A stretch of 61,280 nucleotides of DNA from Candidatus Endomicrobium macrotermitis (GTDB taxonomy: Bacteria; Elusimicrobiota; Endomicrobiia; Endomicrobiales; Endomicrobiaceae). Position numbers and translations under genes: made by a program. The notes beneath the pieces were generated by a model that saw only the letters and a list, made by a program, of their open reading frames with translations, made no database searches and had not been told where the DNA came from. This document shows positions 24,565-34,037 of this stretch, piece after piece. The stretch is from NCBI GenBank assembly GCA_031271405.1, contig JAISVT010000051.1, positions 1 through 61,280 of the forward strand, written 5' to 3'. Each line of letters starts with the position of its first letter. Positions within the stretch are counted from its first letter, which is position 1.

Positions 24565-25980
24565 ATGGAAATTGACGATAAGGTTATCGGACTTTTGGTT
24601 GTCGGCTGTTTAACGGGTTCTATTTTGTTTGTACTTTTCATCAAATGGATACTCAGTTTGAGAAGGGTCGTTCCCACCAATATGGTTGATATCGTTCAGA
24701 GGCGTTCGCAAACCGTTTCCTACGGAAAAAATTCCGGAAACGGAAATACGTATTACAGATTTCCGTCGTGGATTCCCTTTATAGGCGTTACCACAATCAG
24801 CCTGCCTACTTCCGTTTTTGACATAGACCTGAACAATTATGAAGCTTATGATCAGGAAAGGCTTCCTTTTGTGGTCGACGTTAAAGCTTTTTACAGAATT
24901 GAAGATTCCAATATCGCCGCAAACAGAATTTCCACGTTTCCCGAGCTTCTCGTACAGCTTACCGATATTACGCGGGGCGTAGTGAGAAGTTTGCTTGCGA
25001 AGTCCAACCTTGAAAACATAATGTCGGAAAGAAGCACGTACGGCGCTCTTTTTACGACCGCCGTCCAGGAGCAGCTTCAAGCGTGGGGCGTGACTCCGGT
25101 AAAAAACATAGAACTTATGGATATCCGCGATACCAGAGACGGGAAGGTCATTTCGGATATTATGAATAAGAAAAAATCCAAAATTGAAATGGAGTCCAGA
25201 ACCGAAGTCGCGGAAAATATGAGAAAAGCGCAGGAAGCCGAAATCGAAGCCGGTAAAGAGGTCGCGCTGAAAAAAGAGCAGGCCACGCAGGAAGTCGGAC
25301 AGAAAAAAGCGGCGGTTATGAAAGAAGTCGGCATAGCCGATGAAAAGGCCAAGCAGGAAGTTCAGGAGCAGGCTAAAACGACGGCTGAAAAGATAATGGC
25401 CGTTGAAAAAGTCAATCAGGTTAAACTTGCGGAAATCAAGAAGGAAGCCAATATAGTCAAAGCCGAAGAAGAAAAGAGCGTTAAGATCATTTCTTCCGAA
25501 GCTTACAGAGAATCTTTGGCTATCAATGCCGAGGGAGTCAGAAAGCAGCTCGAGCTGGAGGCTGAAGGCAAACTTTATTCCAAAACGAAAGAATCGGAAG
25601 GTATTCATCTTGAAGGCGCGGCAAGAGCCGACGCGGAAAAGAAGATGCAGCTTGCTTCGGTCGAAGCGCAGATAACGCTGGCTGCAAAAATCGGTGAAAA
25701 TAAAGGATATCAGGAATATCTTATCAACATAAGGACCGTTGAGGCGCAGGAAACTGTCGGCGTCGAGCAGGCGAAGAATTTGGGAAGAGCCGACATCAAA
25801 GTTATCGCAAATGCGGGCGACGTAAATACCGGCGTTAAGTCGGCAATGGATTTGTTTTCTTCCAAAGGCGGAACGGCAGTCGGCGGTATGCTTGAAGCTT
25901 TAAAAAATACCTCAACGGGAAAAGCCGTTTTGGAAAAAATAACGGGAAAAGAAACCGAACACAATCATAATAAAAAATAA
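24565..25980 (+). CDS. SPFH/flotillin-like membrane protein
   Basis: A 471-residue protein with one N-terminal membrane helix (residues 7-30), a Band 7/SPFH domain (about 35-210, starting RRVVPTNMVDIVQR), and a long Ala/Glu/Lys coiled coil (about 215-400) of the flotillin type (repeats of EAEIEAGKEVALKKEQA character). A Gly-rich tail follows. Flotillins assemble into membrane scaffolds; the cargo is unknown. Its place between hisF and hisI, 25 bases after the former and 28 before the latter, is unexpected for this family. Confidence 0.87.
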   Translation: MEIDDKVIGLLVVGCLTGSILFVLFIKWILSLRRVVPTNMVDIVQRRSQTVSYGKNSGNGNTYYRFPSWIPFIGVTTISLPTSVFDIDLNNYEAYDQERLPFVVDVKAFYRIEDSNIAANRISTFPELLVQLTDITRGVVRSLLAKSNLENIMSERSTYGALFTTAVQEQLQAWGVTPVKNIELMDIRDTRDGKVISDIMNKKKSKIEMESRTEVAENMRKAQEAEIEAGKEVALKKEQATQEVGQKKAAVMKEVGIADEKAKQEVQEQAKTTAEKIMAVEKVNQVKLAEIKKEANIVKAEEEKSVKIISSEAYRESLAINAEGVRKQLELEAEGKLYSKTKESEGIHLEGAARADAEKKMQLASVEAQITLAAKIGENKGYQEYLINIRTVEAQETVGVEQAKNLGRADIKVIANAGDVNTGVKSAMDLFSSKGGTAVGGMLEALKNTSTGKAVLEKITGKETEHNHNKK

Positions 25981-26008
25981 ACATGTTTTATCCGGGGGGA
26001 GTATTTAA

Positions 26009-26401
26009 GTGGAAAAAGTAATAAAAGCTTTGAAATTTGACGAAAAAGGTTTAATACCGGCAGTAGTGCAGGACTGGAAAGACGGCGCCGTTTTGATGGT
26101 AGCTTATATGAATAAAGAGGCCGTTAAAAGAACGTTGAAAACGAAAAAAGCGACTTTTTGGAGCCGTTCGAGGCAGTCTTTCTGGGTAAAAGGCGAAAGT
26201 TCGGGAAATATACAGAAAGTCAAAGAATTTTACTATGACTGCGACGGCGACTGCATACTTTTAAAAGTCAACCAGATCGGCGGGGCGGCTTGCCATACGG
26301 GGCACAGAAGCTGTTTTTTTACGAAAGTTACTTCAACGGGCAATACTAAAACCGTCGGCAAAAAATTGTTTGACCCGGAAAAAGTTTACAAAAGCAAATA
26401 A
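26009..26401 (+). CDS. hisI: Phosphoribosyl-AMP cyclohydrolase
   Basis: Zinc hydrolase that opens the adenine ring of PR-AMP in histidine synthesis. The 130-residue protein has only the PRA-CH domain, without the fused HisE pyrophosphohydrolase found in many species. Signature: [32 protein letters not shown], and the metal site DCDGDC with the later CHTGHRSCF. The start is a GTG with a strong GGGGGAG upstream. hisE, hisG and hisC are not in the window. Confidence 0.95.
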   Translation: MEKVIKALKFDEKGLIPAVVQDWKDGAVLMVAYMNKEAVKRTLKTKKATFWSRSRQSFWVKGESSGNIQKVKEFYYDCDGDCILLKVNQIGGAACHTGHRSCFFTKVTSTGNTKTVGKKLFDPEKVYKSK

Positions 26402-26414
26402 CATCGGCATACGG

Positions 26415-26455
26415 CGATAAATATTTTTTAATTGTAAATTGTTAATTGGAGTTTA
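26415..26455. repeat. Partial dispersed repeat upstream of trpF
   Basis: TTTAATTGTAAATTGTTAATTGGAG resembles the right arm of the AATTACGAATT family and ends in the GGAG ribosome binding site of trpF. Confidence 0.4.
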
Positions 26456-26457
26456 GT

Positions 26458-27084
26458 ATGGCTAAAGTTAAAATATGCGGGCTTGCAAATTATAACGACG
26501 CTTTGGACGCTACGAATTTAGGCGCGGATTTTTTAGGCTTTCATTTTATAAAAGAATCTCCGAAAAAAGTTTCTGAAAAAATGGTTTCGGAAATCGTTTC
26601 AAAACTTCCTCCCTTTGTTGCTGCCGTCGGAGTTTTTGCGGACGAAGATCTGAAAGCCGTGTCAAAAACCGTAAAAAAATGTTCGCTTAAAAACGTTCAG
26701 TTTAACGGAAACGAAACTCCCGGGTTTTGCAAAACCGTACGTGACGAACTCGGCGTAAAAGTTTTTAAGTTTTTCAGGCTTGAAAACGACGAATCGCTTT
26801 TGCCTCTTGAAAGTTACGCGGGAAACGCGGATTATTTCGTGTTTGACGCGTCTTTTGCCGACGGTGAAACGATGAAACAAAATTACGCGCTTGCCGCGAA
26901 AGCCGGAAATTTGAAAGTCCCTTTTTTTATGTCGGGACAGATAAAGCCCGAAGATATCGCGCAAGTCCTTGAAGCGGCGGTTCCGTTCGGCATAGACGGC
27001 GATTCCGGGATAGAAAGGCTTCCGAAAAGAAAAGATTACGGAAAAATGAACGCTTTTATAAGATATGCGCACGGTCTCAAATAA
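26458..27084 (+). CDS. trpF: Phosphoribosylanthranilate isomerase
   Basis: Amadori rearrangement of PRA to CdRP in tryptophan synthesis, a small (beta/alpha)8 barrel. From the ATG at 26458 it is 208 residues, beginning MAKVKICGLANYNDA with the catalytic Cys in KICG; the general acid Asp lies in the YFVFDASF segment. SGQIKPEDI and IDGDSGIE form the phosphate site. GGAG at 26447-26450 supports this start over the TTG at 26446. Some residues of the canonical GGTG loop are replaced, but the overall pattern is clear. No other trp genes are nearby. Confidence 0.88.
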   Translation: MAKVKICGLANYNDALDATNLGADFLGFHFIKESPKKVSEKMVSEIVSKLPPFVAAVGVFADEDLKAVSKTVKKCSLKNVQFNGNETPGFCKTVRDELGVKVFKFFRLENDESLLPLESYAGNADYFVFDASFADGETMKQNYALAAKAGNLKVPFFMSGQIKPEDIAQVLEAAVPFGIDGDSGIERLPKRKDYGKMNAFIRYAHGLK

Positions 27085-27128
27085 AAGCCGATTAAAAATT
27101 ACGGATTACGTTTTGGAGATACCCACAA

Positions 27129-28091
27129 ATGAATGATTTTAGAATAGCCAAAGAAACTCTTGAGGCAGAGGCGCAAGCCGTCGAGCGGCAGATTAAGCAT
27201 CTCGACTCCGGTTTTTTAAAAGCCGCGCGTTTGATAAAAAACTGCAAAGGCCGCGTTTTGGTTATGGGTCTCGGCAAATCGGGGCTTATAGGCCGCAAAA
27301 TATCTGCTACGATGTCTTCGGTGGGGATACCCTCCGCTTTTATACACCCGTCTGAAAGCCTTCACGGGGATATCGGAATGGTTATGAAAGGCGATGCCGT
27401 GATAATGCTTTCGTATTCCGGCGAAACTGACGAAATCAAAAAAGTTCTTCCTGTTCTGCGTAAAATGAAAACGGACGTTATAGTAATGACCGGAAAAACA
27501 AAAGCCGCGGTATGGCAGGACTGCAAGTACATAATAGACTGCAGCGTTGAAAAAGAGGCGTGCCCTTATAATCTGGCACCGACCGCTTCCACCACGGCAA
27601 TGCTTGCCATGGGCGACGCTTTGGCGCTGACCGTTTCCGATTTAAAAGGCTTCAAAAAAGAAAATCTGGCTTTGTTTCATCCTCTGGGCGCGATCGGCAA
27701 AAAACTTACCATGCAGGTAAAAGATATTATGAGAAAAGGCAGCGCTAACCCCGTGGTAAAGGAAAACGCAGCCGTGGAAGACGCGCTTTTGGTGATGACC
27801 GGAACAAGGGTCGGAGCGACAAGCGTTATAGATAAAAACGGAAAGATAACGGGTTTTTTTACCGACGGCGATTTAAGAAGGCACTTGCAGCGCGACGGGA
27901 AAATACTTAAAAGGAAAATTTCCGAAGTTATGACGAAAGTTCCGAGGACAATCACGCCCGATATGATGGCGGTTGACGCGGCAAGAATTTTAAAAGAATA
28001 CAATATAGACAATATCCCGGTGGTAAGCAAAAACAATAAGCCTTTGGGCATTTTAGACCAGGGCGATTTGCTTGCCGAGGGAATTTCTTAA
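27129..28091 (+). CDS. kdsD: Arabinose-5-phosphate isomerase, SIS plus CBS domains
   Basis: Interconverts ribulose-5-phosphate and arabinose-5-phosphate, the entry to Kdo for LPS. The 320-residue protein has an N-terminal SIS sugar-isomerase domain (residues 30-180, GLGKSGLIGRKISATMSS, HPSESLHGDIGM, SYSGETDE) and two CBS modules at the C-terminus (MRKGSANPVV, MTKVPRTITP). This matches the KpsF/KdsD/GutQ family. GGAG lies ten bases before the ATG. Together with lptD it supports an LPS outer membrane. Confidence 0.94.
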   Translation: MNDFRIAKETLEAEAQAVERQIKHLDSGFLKAARLIKNCKGRVLVMGLGKSGLIGRKISATMSSVGIPSAFIHPSESLHGDIGMVMKGDAVIMLSYSGETDEIKKVLPVLRKMKTDVIVMTGKTKAAVWQDCKYIIDCSVEKEACPYNLAPTASTTAMLAMGDALALTVSDLKGFKKENLALFHPLGAIGKKLTMQVKDIMRKGSANPVVKENAAVEDALLVMTGTRVGATSVIDKNGKITGFFTDGDLRRHLQRDGKILKRKISEVMTKVPRTITPDMMAVDAARILKEYNIDNIPVVSKNNKPLGILDQGDLLAEGIS

Positions 28092-28096
28092 ACGTT

Positions 28097-28207
28097 GATT
28101 ACGGGTTACAAATTACGAATTGCGAATAAAAGACTAAAAAGCTTTTTGCCGTTGATTTGTAGTCGGGACAAAGTCCGGGTAATTCGTAAAGTTTGAATTG
28201 TAGTTAT
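28097..28207. repeat. Dispersed palindromic repeat upstream of accD
   Basis: Left arm TTACAAATTACGAATTGCGAAT and right arm carrying GGTAATTCGTAAAGTTTGAATTGTAG, with the core CTTTTTGCCGTTGATTTGTAG between them. The right end touches the GGAGG ribosome binding site of accD. Confidence 0.65.
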
Positions 28208-28221
28208 TCGGAGGAATAAAA

Positions 28222-29028
28222 ATGCTGACAAAGCAGGCAAAGACGTCTGATAAAAAGGGCCTTCCGGCCGGAATCTGGACAAAATGCAAAAAATGCGATC
28301 AAATACTTCTTCAGAAAGATTTCGAAGAAAATCTTATGGTGTGTCCCAAATGCGGGTATTACGCCAGGCTTAACGCGCGCAAAAGAATAGAATTTATGAC
28401 GGATGCCGGAAGTTTTAAAGAAACGGACAAAGACATTAAGCCCGTGGATTTTTTAAATTTTCCGGGATATACCGATAAAATCAGCAAATCCGCAGTGAAC
28501 GACGCGGTAGTGACAGGCGAAGCGAAAATCGGCGGGCACGGCGTCATGGTTGCCGTTATGGATTTTGAGTTTATGGGCGGAAGCATGGGGTCTGTCGTAG
28601 GCGAAAAAATCGTCCGCGCAGTCGAGGCCGCCATAGCTAAAAAATTCCCGGTGGTGATAGTTTCGGCTTCCGGCGGGGCAAGAATGCAGGAAGGAATAAT
28701 TTCTCTTATGCAGATGGGCAAAACAAGCGCCGCTTTGGCAAGGCTTGCCGACAACGGGCTTGCTTACGTTTCCGTTTTAACGGATCCGACAACCGGCGGA
28801 GTCGCGGCAAGCTACGCGATGCTTGGCGACGTGAATATTGCCGAGAAAAAAGCGCTGATAGGTTTTGCCGGACCGCGCGTGATCGAGCAGACCATAAGGC
28901 AGCAGCTGCCGGAAGGGTTTCAGATGTCGGAGTTTCTTGAAAAACACGGAATGGTTGACATTGTCGCCGAAAGAAAAGATTTGAAAGATACGTTGGCCAA
29001 AGTTTTGAAGTTTTTGTCTAAGAAATAG
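28222..29028 (+). CDS. accD: Acetyl-CoA carboxylase carboxyltransferase beta subunit
   Basis: Carboxyltransferase subunit for malonyl-CoA production in fatty acid synthesis. The 268-residue product has the N-terminal four-Cys zinc ribbon (WTKCKKCDQ ... MVCPKCGYY) and the crotonase-like core, with [35 protein letters not shown] and [17 protein letters not shown] ribosome binding site precedes the ATG. The partner accA is not in the window. Downstream, folC begins after 19 bases, so accD-folC can be one transcript as in E. coli. Confidence 0.96.
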   Translation: MLTKQAKTSDKKGLPAGIWTKCKKCDQILLQKDFEENLMVCPKCGYYARLNARKRIEFMTDAGSFKETDKDIKPVDFLNFPGYTDKISKSAVNDAVVTGEAKIGGHGVMVAVMDFEFMGGSMGSVVGEKIVRAVEAAIAKKFPVVIVSASGGARMQEGIISLMQMGKTSAALARLADNGLAYVSVLTDPTTGGVAASYAMLGDVNIAEKKALIGFAGPRVIEQTIRQQLPEGFQMSEFLEKHGMVDIVAERKDLKDTLAKVLKFLSKK

Positions 29029-29047
29029 TTTTTTAGGGATATTTTCA

Positions 29048-30340
29048 ATGTTCTTTGAATCGTTAAAAGAATACGAAGGTATGAAACCCGGGCTTTCAAG
29101 AATAAAAAAGTTTTTTGATATGACCGGAAACCCGCAGAACAAACTTAATTGCGTTCATATAGCCGGAACGAACGGCAAAGGCTCGACAGCGGCTTTTTTG
29201 GAAGCGGTCTTAAGAGAAAACGGTTATAAAACCGCTCTTTACACCTCTCCTCATTTGGCCGATATTACCGAACGCATAAAAGTGAACGGTAAAAGTATTC
29301 CTAAAAACGAGTTTAACGCCATAGCGGGAAAATATATAAAATACGCAAGACAATGCAGGCTTTCTTATTTTGAATATCTTACCGCTATAGCTTTTATGTA
29401 TTTTGCCGGGCAAAAAACCGATATTGCCGTAATAGAGACCGGGCTCGGCGGAAGATTTGACGCCACGAACGTTATTGAAAAACCTTTGGTTTCGGTAATT
29501 ACCTCGATATCTTTGGATCATTGTGAAATTTTGGGAAATACGGTTGAAAAAATAGCTTTTGAAAAAGCGGGAATCATAAAAAAAGGAACTTTTGCGGTTT
29601 GTTCCGAAGTTCCGCCGAAGGCTTTAAAAGTAATTCAAGACAAAGCGCTCGGAGTTTCAGGCAGGCTTTTTGTTTTAGGCGGAGATTTTTTTGTAAAACA
29701 CGCATCCGGCAGTAAATTCGATTACCGCGGCATCGGGAGAGAGATAAACGGCATAAAAATACCGCTTGCCGGCAGACATCAGCTTAATAACGCCGCGTCG
29801 GCGCTTTGCGCCGTTGAACTTTTGGCAAAATCCGGTTATGTTTTTGAAGATAAAAAAATAAAAAAAGCTTTGTCCCGCGCGGTTTGGGCGGCAAGGTTTG
29901 ACGTAAGAAAAGTAACGCTTAACGGCAAAAAATTCGAGCTTGTCATAGACGGCGCTCACAATGAAGAAGGAATAGACGCGTTTATCGAAACCTGGAATTC
30001 GCAAAAGTATTCCGAAAAAAAACGAAGTTTTATTTTTGCGGCAATGAAAGAAAAAGATTATAATGGTACCGTGAAGAAGGTAGCTTGTCTGGCGGACAGG
30101 GTAATTCTGCCGGATTTGAAAAATCCCAGAGCAGTGCCTCAAAGCGTTTTGAAAGCGGAGTTTATAAAATATATCGGCGAAAATAAGGTTTACTGCGCCG
30201 GTTCGGCAAAAGAAGCGCTGGATATGATAAAAAGCCGCGATAAAGCGGCGGCAATAGGCTCGCTTTACCTTGCGGGCGAGATTTTGAAAAATATAAAACG
30301 GGGAAAAAAATGTCAAAACAACAATTTTATCTCGGGATAG
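29048..30340 (+). CDS. folC: Folylpolyglutamate / dihydrofolate synthase
   Basis: Mur-ligase-type enzyme that adds glutamate to folates. The 430-residue product carries the P-loop GTNGKGSTAAFLEAVL near residue 40, the central ETGLGGRFDATNVI and SISLDHCEILG segments, a HQLNNAASALCA stretch and the C-terminal domain with IDGAHNEEG. The accD-folC order is common in bacteria. Its 3' end overlaps the next gene by 31 bases, so the last ten residues share DNA with the ROK kinase start. Confidence 0.95.
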   Translation: MFFESLKEYEGMKPGLSRIKKFFDMTGNPQNKLNCVHIAGTNGKGSTAAFLEAVLRENGYKTALYTSPHLADITERIKVNGKSIPKNEFNAIAGKYIKYARQCRLSYFEYLTAIAFMYFAGQKTDIAVIETGLGGRFDATNVIEKPLVSVITSISLDHCEILGNTVEKIAFEKAGIIKKGTFAVCSEVPPKALKVIQDKALGVSGRLFVLGGDFFVKHASGSKFDYRGIGREINGIKIPLAGRHQLNNAASALCAVELLAKSGYVFEDKKIKKALSRAVWAARFDVRKVTLNGKKFELVIDGAHNEEGIDAFIETWNSQKYSEKKRSFIFAAMKEKDYNGTVKKVACLADRVILPDLKNPRAVPQSVLKAEFIKYIGENKVYCAGSAKEALDMIKSRDKAAAIGSLYLAGEILKNIKRGKKCQNNNFISG

Positions 30341-31257
30341 ACATGGGCGGCACCAATATTAAAATCGCCATCGTAAATTCTTCCGGCAGCGTGGTCGAAG
30401 AAACCGTTTTGGAGACGGACATAAAAGCAAAACCGGCCGACGTTATAAAATCCATAGTATCTAAATCTTCAAAGCTTAAAAATTATCATAAAGTCAAAAG
30501 CATAGGCATAGGGATAGCCGGCGATATAAACTTTCTCGACGGCAGCGTGCGTTTCTCCCCGAATCTTCCGATGTGGAAAAACGTCGCGTTGAAAGGAATT
30601 ACGGAAAAACTTACGAAAAAGAAGGTTTTTGTCGATAACGACGCAAATACCGCGGCCATAGGCGCTTTTTGGCTCGACGCTAAAGGCAAGGCGGTGAATC
30701 TCGTGTGCGTTACTCTGGGGACGGGCGTCGGAGGCGGCTTGATTTTTGATAAGAAAGTTTACAGGGGCTCAAGCTACACCGCCGGAGAGATCGGGCACAT
30801 TACTATTGAGCCTCACGGAATCAAGTGCAAATGCGGAAACAGGGGATGCATCGAAACGTTTGTCGGCGCGAAATATATTTCAGAGTACGCCAAGCAGTAT
30901 TTAAAGAAAAACAAATCCGCCGCGATAAATAAACTTACAAACGGCAGCCATTGCGGGATTACTCCAAAAATTTTATCCATGGCCGCGGCTGAAGGCGATA
31001 AAGCGGCAATAGCCGTATGGAAATATGTCGGTGAAAAACTGGGAATATTGCTTGCCGACGTGCTCAATTTTATAAATCCGGATACGATTGTTTTGTGCGG
31101 CGGCGTAAGCCTTGCCGGAAAATATCTTGTCGAACCCGTCAAACGCGAAATAAAATCGAGAGCCTTTGCTTCCGCGGTGAAAGAATGCAAAATAATCGTT
31201 TCAAAATACACAAGCAAACTCGGAGTGGTCGGCGCGGCGATGCTTCCGAAACAGTAA
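30310..31257 (+). CDS. ROK-family sugar kinase, probable glucokinase
   Basis: Phosphorylates glucose or a related sugar with ATP. The 315-residue protein shows the ROK layout: phosphate-binding GIDMGGTNIKIA at the N-terminus, DNDANTAAIGAFW with the catalytic Asp, TLGTGVGGG, and the zinc motif GIKCKCGNRGCIE with a His upstream (GEIGHITIEPHG). Together these are typical of bacterial glucokinases. Substrate specificity is inferred. It starts inside the folC end and its stop overlaps the lptD ATG by one base. Confidence 0.9.
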   Translation: MSKQQFYLGIDMGGTNIKIAIVNSSGSVVEETVLETDIKAKPADVIKSIVSKSSKLKNYHKVKSIGIGIAGDINFLDGSVRFSPNLPMWKNVALKGITEKLTKKKVFVDNDANTAAIGAFWLDAKGKAVNLVCVTLGTGVGGGLIFDKKVYRGSSYTAGEIGHITIEPHGIKCKCGNRGCIETFVGAKYISEYAKQYLKKNKSAAINKLTNGSHCGITPKILSMAAAEGDKAAIAVWKYVGEKLGILLADVLNFINPDTIVLCGGVSLAGKYLVEPVKREIKSRAFASAVKECKIIVSKYTSKLGVVGAAMLPKQ

Positions 31258-33302
31258 TGAAAAAAAAGCTCTTTTTTATTTTTATTTTTCTGTCGTTTAA
31301 TGCCGCGCTTTTTGCCCACGAAGTCGACATTAACGCCGACAATCTCGAGTACGACCAAGACTGCGGAAAAATTTCGGCAAGCGGAAATGTCGTTCTTGTC
31401 TGGCAGGGAAAGACGGTAAAGGCGGACTACGCGGAGTTTGAGGTTGCCGAAAAAAATATGGACGCTTACGGCAACGTTAAAGTGGAAGAAGACGGCAACG
31501 CTTTTTTTGCCGACAGCGTAAACTACAGTTTCTCCGGCGAAAGCGGGGAAATAAAAGAAACTTTCGCGGCTTCGTCGGTAATATTTATGCGCGCCGAAAG
31601 CATGGTGCGCCGTGACAAAGACACTTACGCCGTTAACGGCATAAAACTTTCAACCTGCGATTTAAACCATCCTCACACTTATTTCAAAGCAAAAAGAGGC
31701 AAATTCGTTGTCGGAAAAAGAATCACTATATACAATCCGATATTATATATCGGAAAAATCCCCGTTTTTTATCTTCCCGTAGTCACAAAATCGCTTGAAG
31801 GCGGAAAAGGCGCGGCTTCAAAACTGAAATACGAATTTGAGCCCGGATATACGAACGACGGCGGATTTTCCCTTAAAAATATTTTAAGATACAGATTCAG
31901 CGATCAGTTTTCTGTCGGGGCGCTTGCCGATTATTACGGCGCGAGAGGGCTCGGATACGGCACGGAAATCGACTATTTTTCGCAGAATGCAAAAGCCTCT
32001 CTTTACGCTTATAACATAAACGATTTGTCAGTAGGAATGGAACGCTGGACGGTGCGTCCGTATTATTGGCACAAACTCGGCGACAGATGGACAATACAGT
32101 CGCAGGCCGAGTTTATGAGCGACAGCAGTTTTAACAATTATTACAATCAGGGCGATTGGAACAGGACTATGAATTCGCTCCATTCATACGCGTCGATCAC
32201 AAGGCAGGGGCAAAACAGCAATTTGATGGTAGTTACCGAACGCTACGACAATTACGACAGCTTTAGCGGCGAATATGTAACTACGTCGATAACTCTTCCG
32301 CAGGTAAACTTCACGTATTATCCGAAAAAGATTTTCTGGGGTATAACCAACAGCTTCAATTTGATATATAACAATAATTACAGACAGTGGAATTATTCCG
32401 ACCATGACGGCTTTTTTTATAAAAATACGGCAACATTCAATTATTCTTTGACTAAAGATTTCAGATTCGGCAGGCGTATTACTTTGAAACCTACACTCGG
32501 GTTTTCCGAGGAATGGTATGATAAAAATGACGTTAAAGAAACGGAAAACGCGCTATTGACCAGATACTCCGCGGGCTTAAATTCCAGATTCAGGGCGACA
32601 AGCTGGATGGACTGGAACATAAATTATTCCGCGGTTTTAAGATCGCAAAAAGATTCTTTGCAGGCGGACTCTTCGGCGAACGATTACGGGATAGAAACCA
32701 ATCTTCTTTCATATACCAATTATATGTATATAGGCAGCAGAACTACCGTGAGAAATTATCTTTCTTACAATTTAAGAGAAGACCGATTTTACGCGCCGCA
32801 GAGATGGTCGCCTTTTATTACCGAAATCATATACACGCCCAAATATTACATAACCGCTTATATAAGGCAGTCGCAGCTTTTGGATCCTTTTAAGTTCCAG
32901 GCGATGCAAATCGATCTTACCGTAGGAGAACACGAAAAAGCCTATTTGAATTTCGGCGCGTTTTACCAGAATTACGAAAACAACGCTGCCCTGATTTACC
33001 GCTCGCACGAAATCGACAATACTTTGGGCTTCGGATTGTGGATTACCCCGAAATGGCGGCTGGATTACAATATAAGAACGACGGCAAAGCTGGATTTTAC
33101 GTATATAAGAATGAACGAGCACGAATTCAGGCTTTACAGGGATCTGCACTGCTATAATTTCGGCGTGACATGGCGCATCAGAGGCATATACCACGAAGTA
33201 TTTTTCAAATTCGATTTGAAAACGAATATGCCGTTCAGCAGAACGCCGCAGGGACAGCAGGAATACAGAGGGGAAGAACAGATATTTTATCCGTGGCGGT
33301 AA
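31257..33302 (+). CDS. lptD: LPS-assembly outer membrane protein LptD
   Basis: Outer membrane beta-barrel that inserts LPS into the outer leaflet. From the ATG at 31257 it is 681 residues, with a signal peptide ending near residue 19 (FNAALFAHE). An LptA/OstA-like beta-jellyroll follows at about 22-140 (NADNLEYDQDCGKISASGNV), then a long barrel rich in alternating aromatic strands (YWHKLGDRWTIQSQAEF and the like). It ends in a short tail after the last strands. The frame is open 54 codons upstream but those residues lie inside the kinase gene. lptE is not seen. Confidence 0.92.
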   Translation: MKKKLFFIFIFLSFNAALFAHEVDINADNLEYDQDCGKISASGNVVLVWQGKTVKADYAEFEVAEKNMDAYGNVKVEEDGNAFFADSVNYSFSGESGEIKETFAASSVIFMRAESMVRRDKDTYAVNGIKLSTCDLNHPHTYFKAKRGKFVVGKRITIYNPILYIGKIPVFYLPVVTKSLEGGKGAASKLKYEFEPGYTNDGGFSLKNILRYRFSDQFSVGALADYYGARGLGYGTEIDYFSQNAKASLYAYNINDLSVGMERWTVRPYYWHKLGDRWTIQSQAEFMSDSSFNNYYNQGDWNRTMNSLHSYASITRQGQNSNLMVVTERYDNYDSFSGEYVTTSITLPQVNFTYYPKKIFWGITNSFNLIYNNNYRQWNYSDHDGFFYKNTATFNYSLTKDFRFGRRITLKPTLGFSEEWYDKNDVKETENALLTRYSAGLNSRFRATSWMDWNINYSAVLRSQKDSLQADSSANDYGIETNLLSYTNYMYIGSRTTVRNYLSYNLREDRFYAPQRWSPFITEIIYTPKYYITAYIRQSQLLDPFKFQAMQIDLTVGEHEKAYLNFGAFYQNYENNAALIYRSHEIDNTLGFGLWITPKWRLDYNIRTTAKLDFTYIRMNEHEFRLYRDLHCYNFGVTWRIRGIYHEVFFKFDLKTNMPFSRTPQGQQEYRGEEQIFYPWR

Positions 33303-33326
33303 ATAAAACAATTGTCAATCCGTAAT

Positions 33327-33356
33327 TGTCGTTTAATGTCCTTTTTTGGTATAATT
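33327..33356 (+). promoter_or_regulatory. Promoter for the PHP phosphoesterase gene
   Basis: TTGTCG (33327-33332) and a perfect TATAAT (33351-33356) with an 18-base spacer, 23 bases before the ATG at 33379, with a GGGGAG ribosome binding site between. The -35 lies in a fragment (CAATTGTCAATCCGTAATTG) resembling the dispersed repeat arms. Confidence 0.7.
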
Positions 33357-33378
33357 TCCGAATTACGGGGAGCCGAAA

Positions 33379-34026
33379 ATGATAGATTTGCATATGCACA
33401 CTTTTTACTCGGACGGGGTTTTGGTTCCTTCCGAACTCGTGTACAGGGCTAAGTATAAAGGTTATTCAGCCATGGCGATTACCGACCATATAGATTTTTC
33501 AAATATGGATTTTGTGATACCCAGAATATTAAAAACCGCAAAAATCCTTACCGAAAATTACGGCATAACGGTTTTGCCGGGCGCGGAACTGACCTATGTG
33601 CCTCCGAAACTCATAAAAGACGCGGCTGCGGAATGCAGAAAACTCGGCGCGAAAGTTATTGTGGTTCACGGCGAAACAGTAGCCGAAACCGTTCCTCCCG
33701 GGACAAACCTTTACGCGGTTGAAGCCGGAATAGACATACTTGCCCATCCGGGGCATTTGTCTTTTGACGATGCCGCAGCAGCAGCCAAAAACGGCGTTAA
33801 CATTGAAATTACTACCAGAAAAGGGCATAGCGTTACAAATAAAACGGTCGCGGAAACCGCTCTTAAGGCCGGAGCCAGGCTGGTTTTAAATACCGATACC
33901 CACACGCCTGAAAATATTCTTACCGCCGAGATTATAGAAAAAACTCTTTCGGAATCCGGGCTTCCTGCGGATTATTACGGGATAATGCGGCAAAATTCTT
34001 TGGAAATAGTCTCAAAGTATATATAA
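33379..34026 (+). CDS. PHP-domain metal-dependent phosphoesterase
   Basis: A 215-residue stand-alone PHP domain, the fold of histidinol phosphatase (HisK) and the polymerase-associated PHP. Metal-binding motifs are in order: DLHMHTFYSDG near the start, AITDHIDFS, GAELTYVPP, VVHGE, AHPGHLSF and LNTDTHTP. It could be the missing histidinol-phosphatase of this histidine maker or a nucleotide phosphoesterase; the sequence does not decide. It has its own promoter, and a TPR gene follows by 11 bases. Confidence 0.85.
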   Translation: MIDLHMHTFYSDGVLVPSELVYRAKYKGYSAMAITDHIDFSNMDFVIPRILKTAKILTENYGITVLPGAELTYVPPKLIKDAAAECRKLGAKVIVVHGETVAETVPPGTNLYAVEAGIDILAHPGHLSFDDAAAAAKNGVNIEITTRKGHSVTNKTVAETALKAGARLVLNTDTHTPENILTAEIIEKTLSESGLPADYYGIMRQNSLEIVSKYI

Positions 34027-34037
34027 AGGAGCGTAAA

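Noticed and set aside
24610-25608. Long 332-codon minus-strand frame opposite the SPFH gene
   Set aside because: It is an antisense shadow of a coiled-coil gene: Phe/Leu-rich composition, no motifs, no ribosome binding site.
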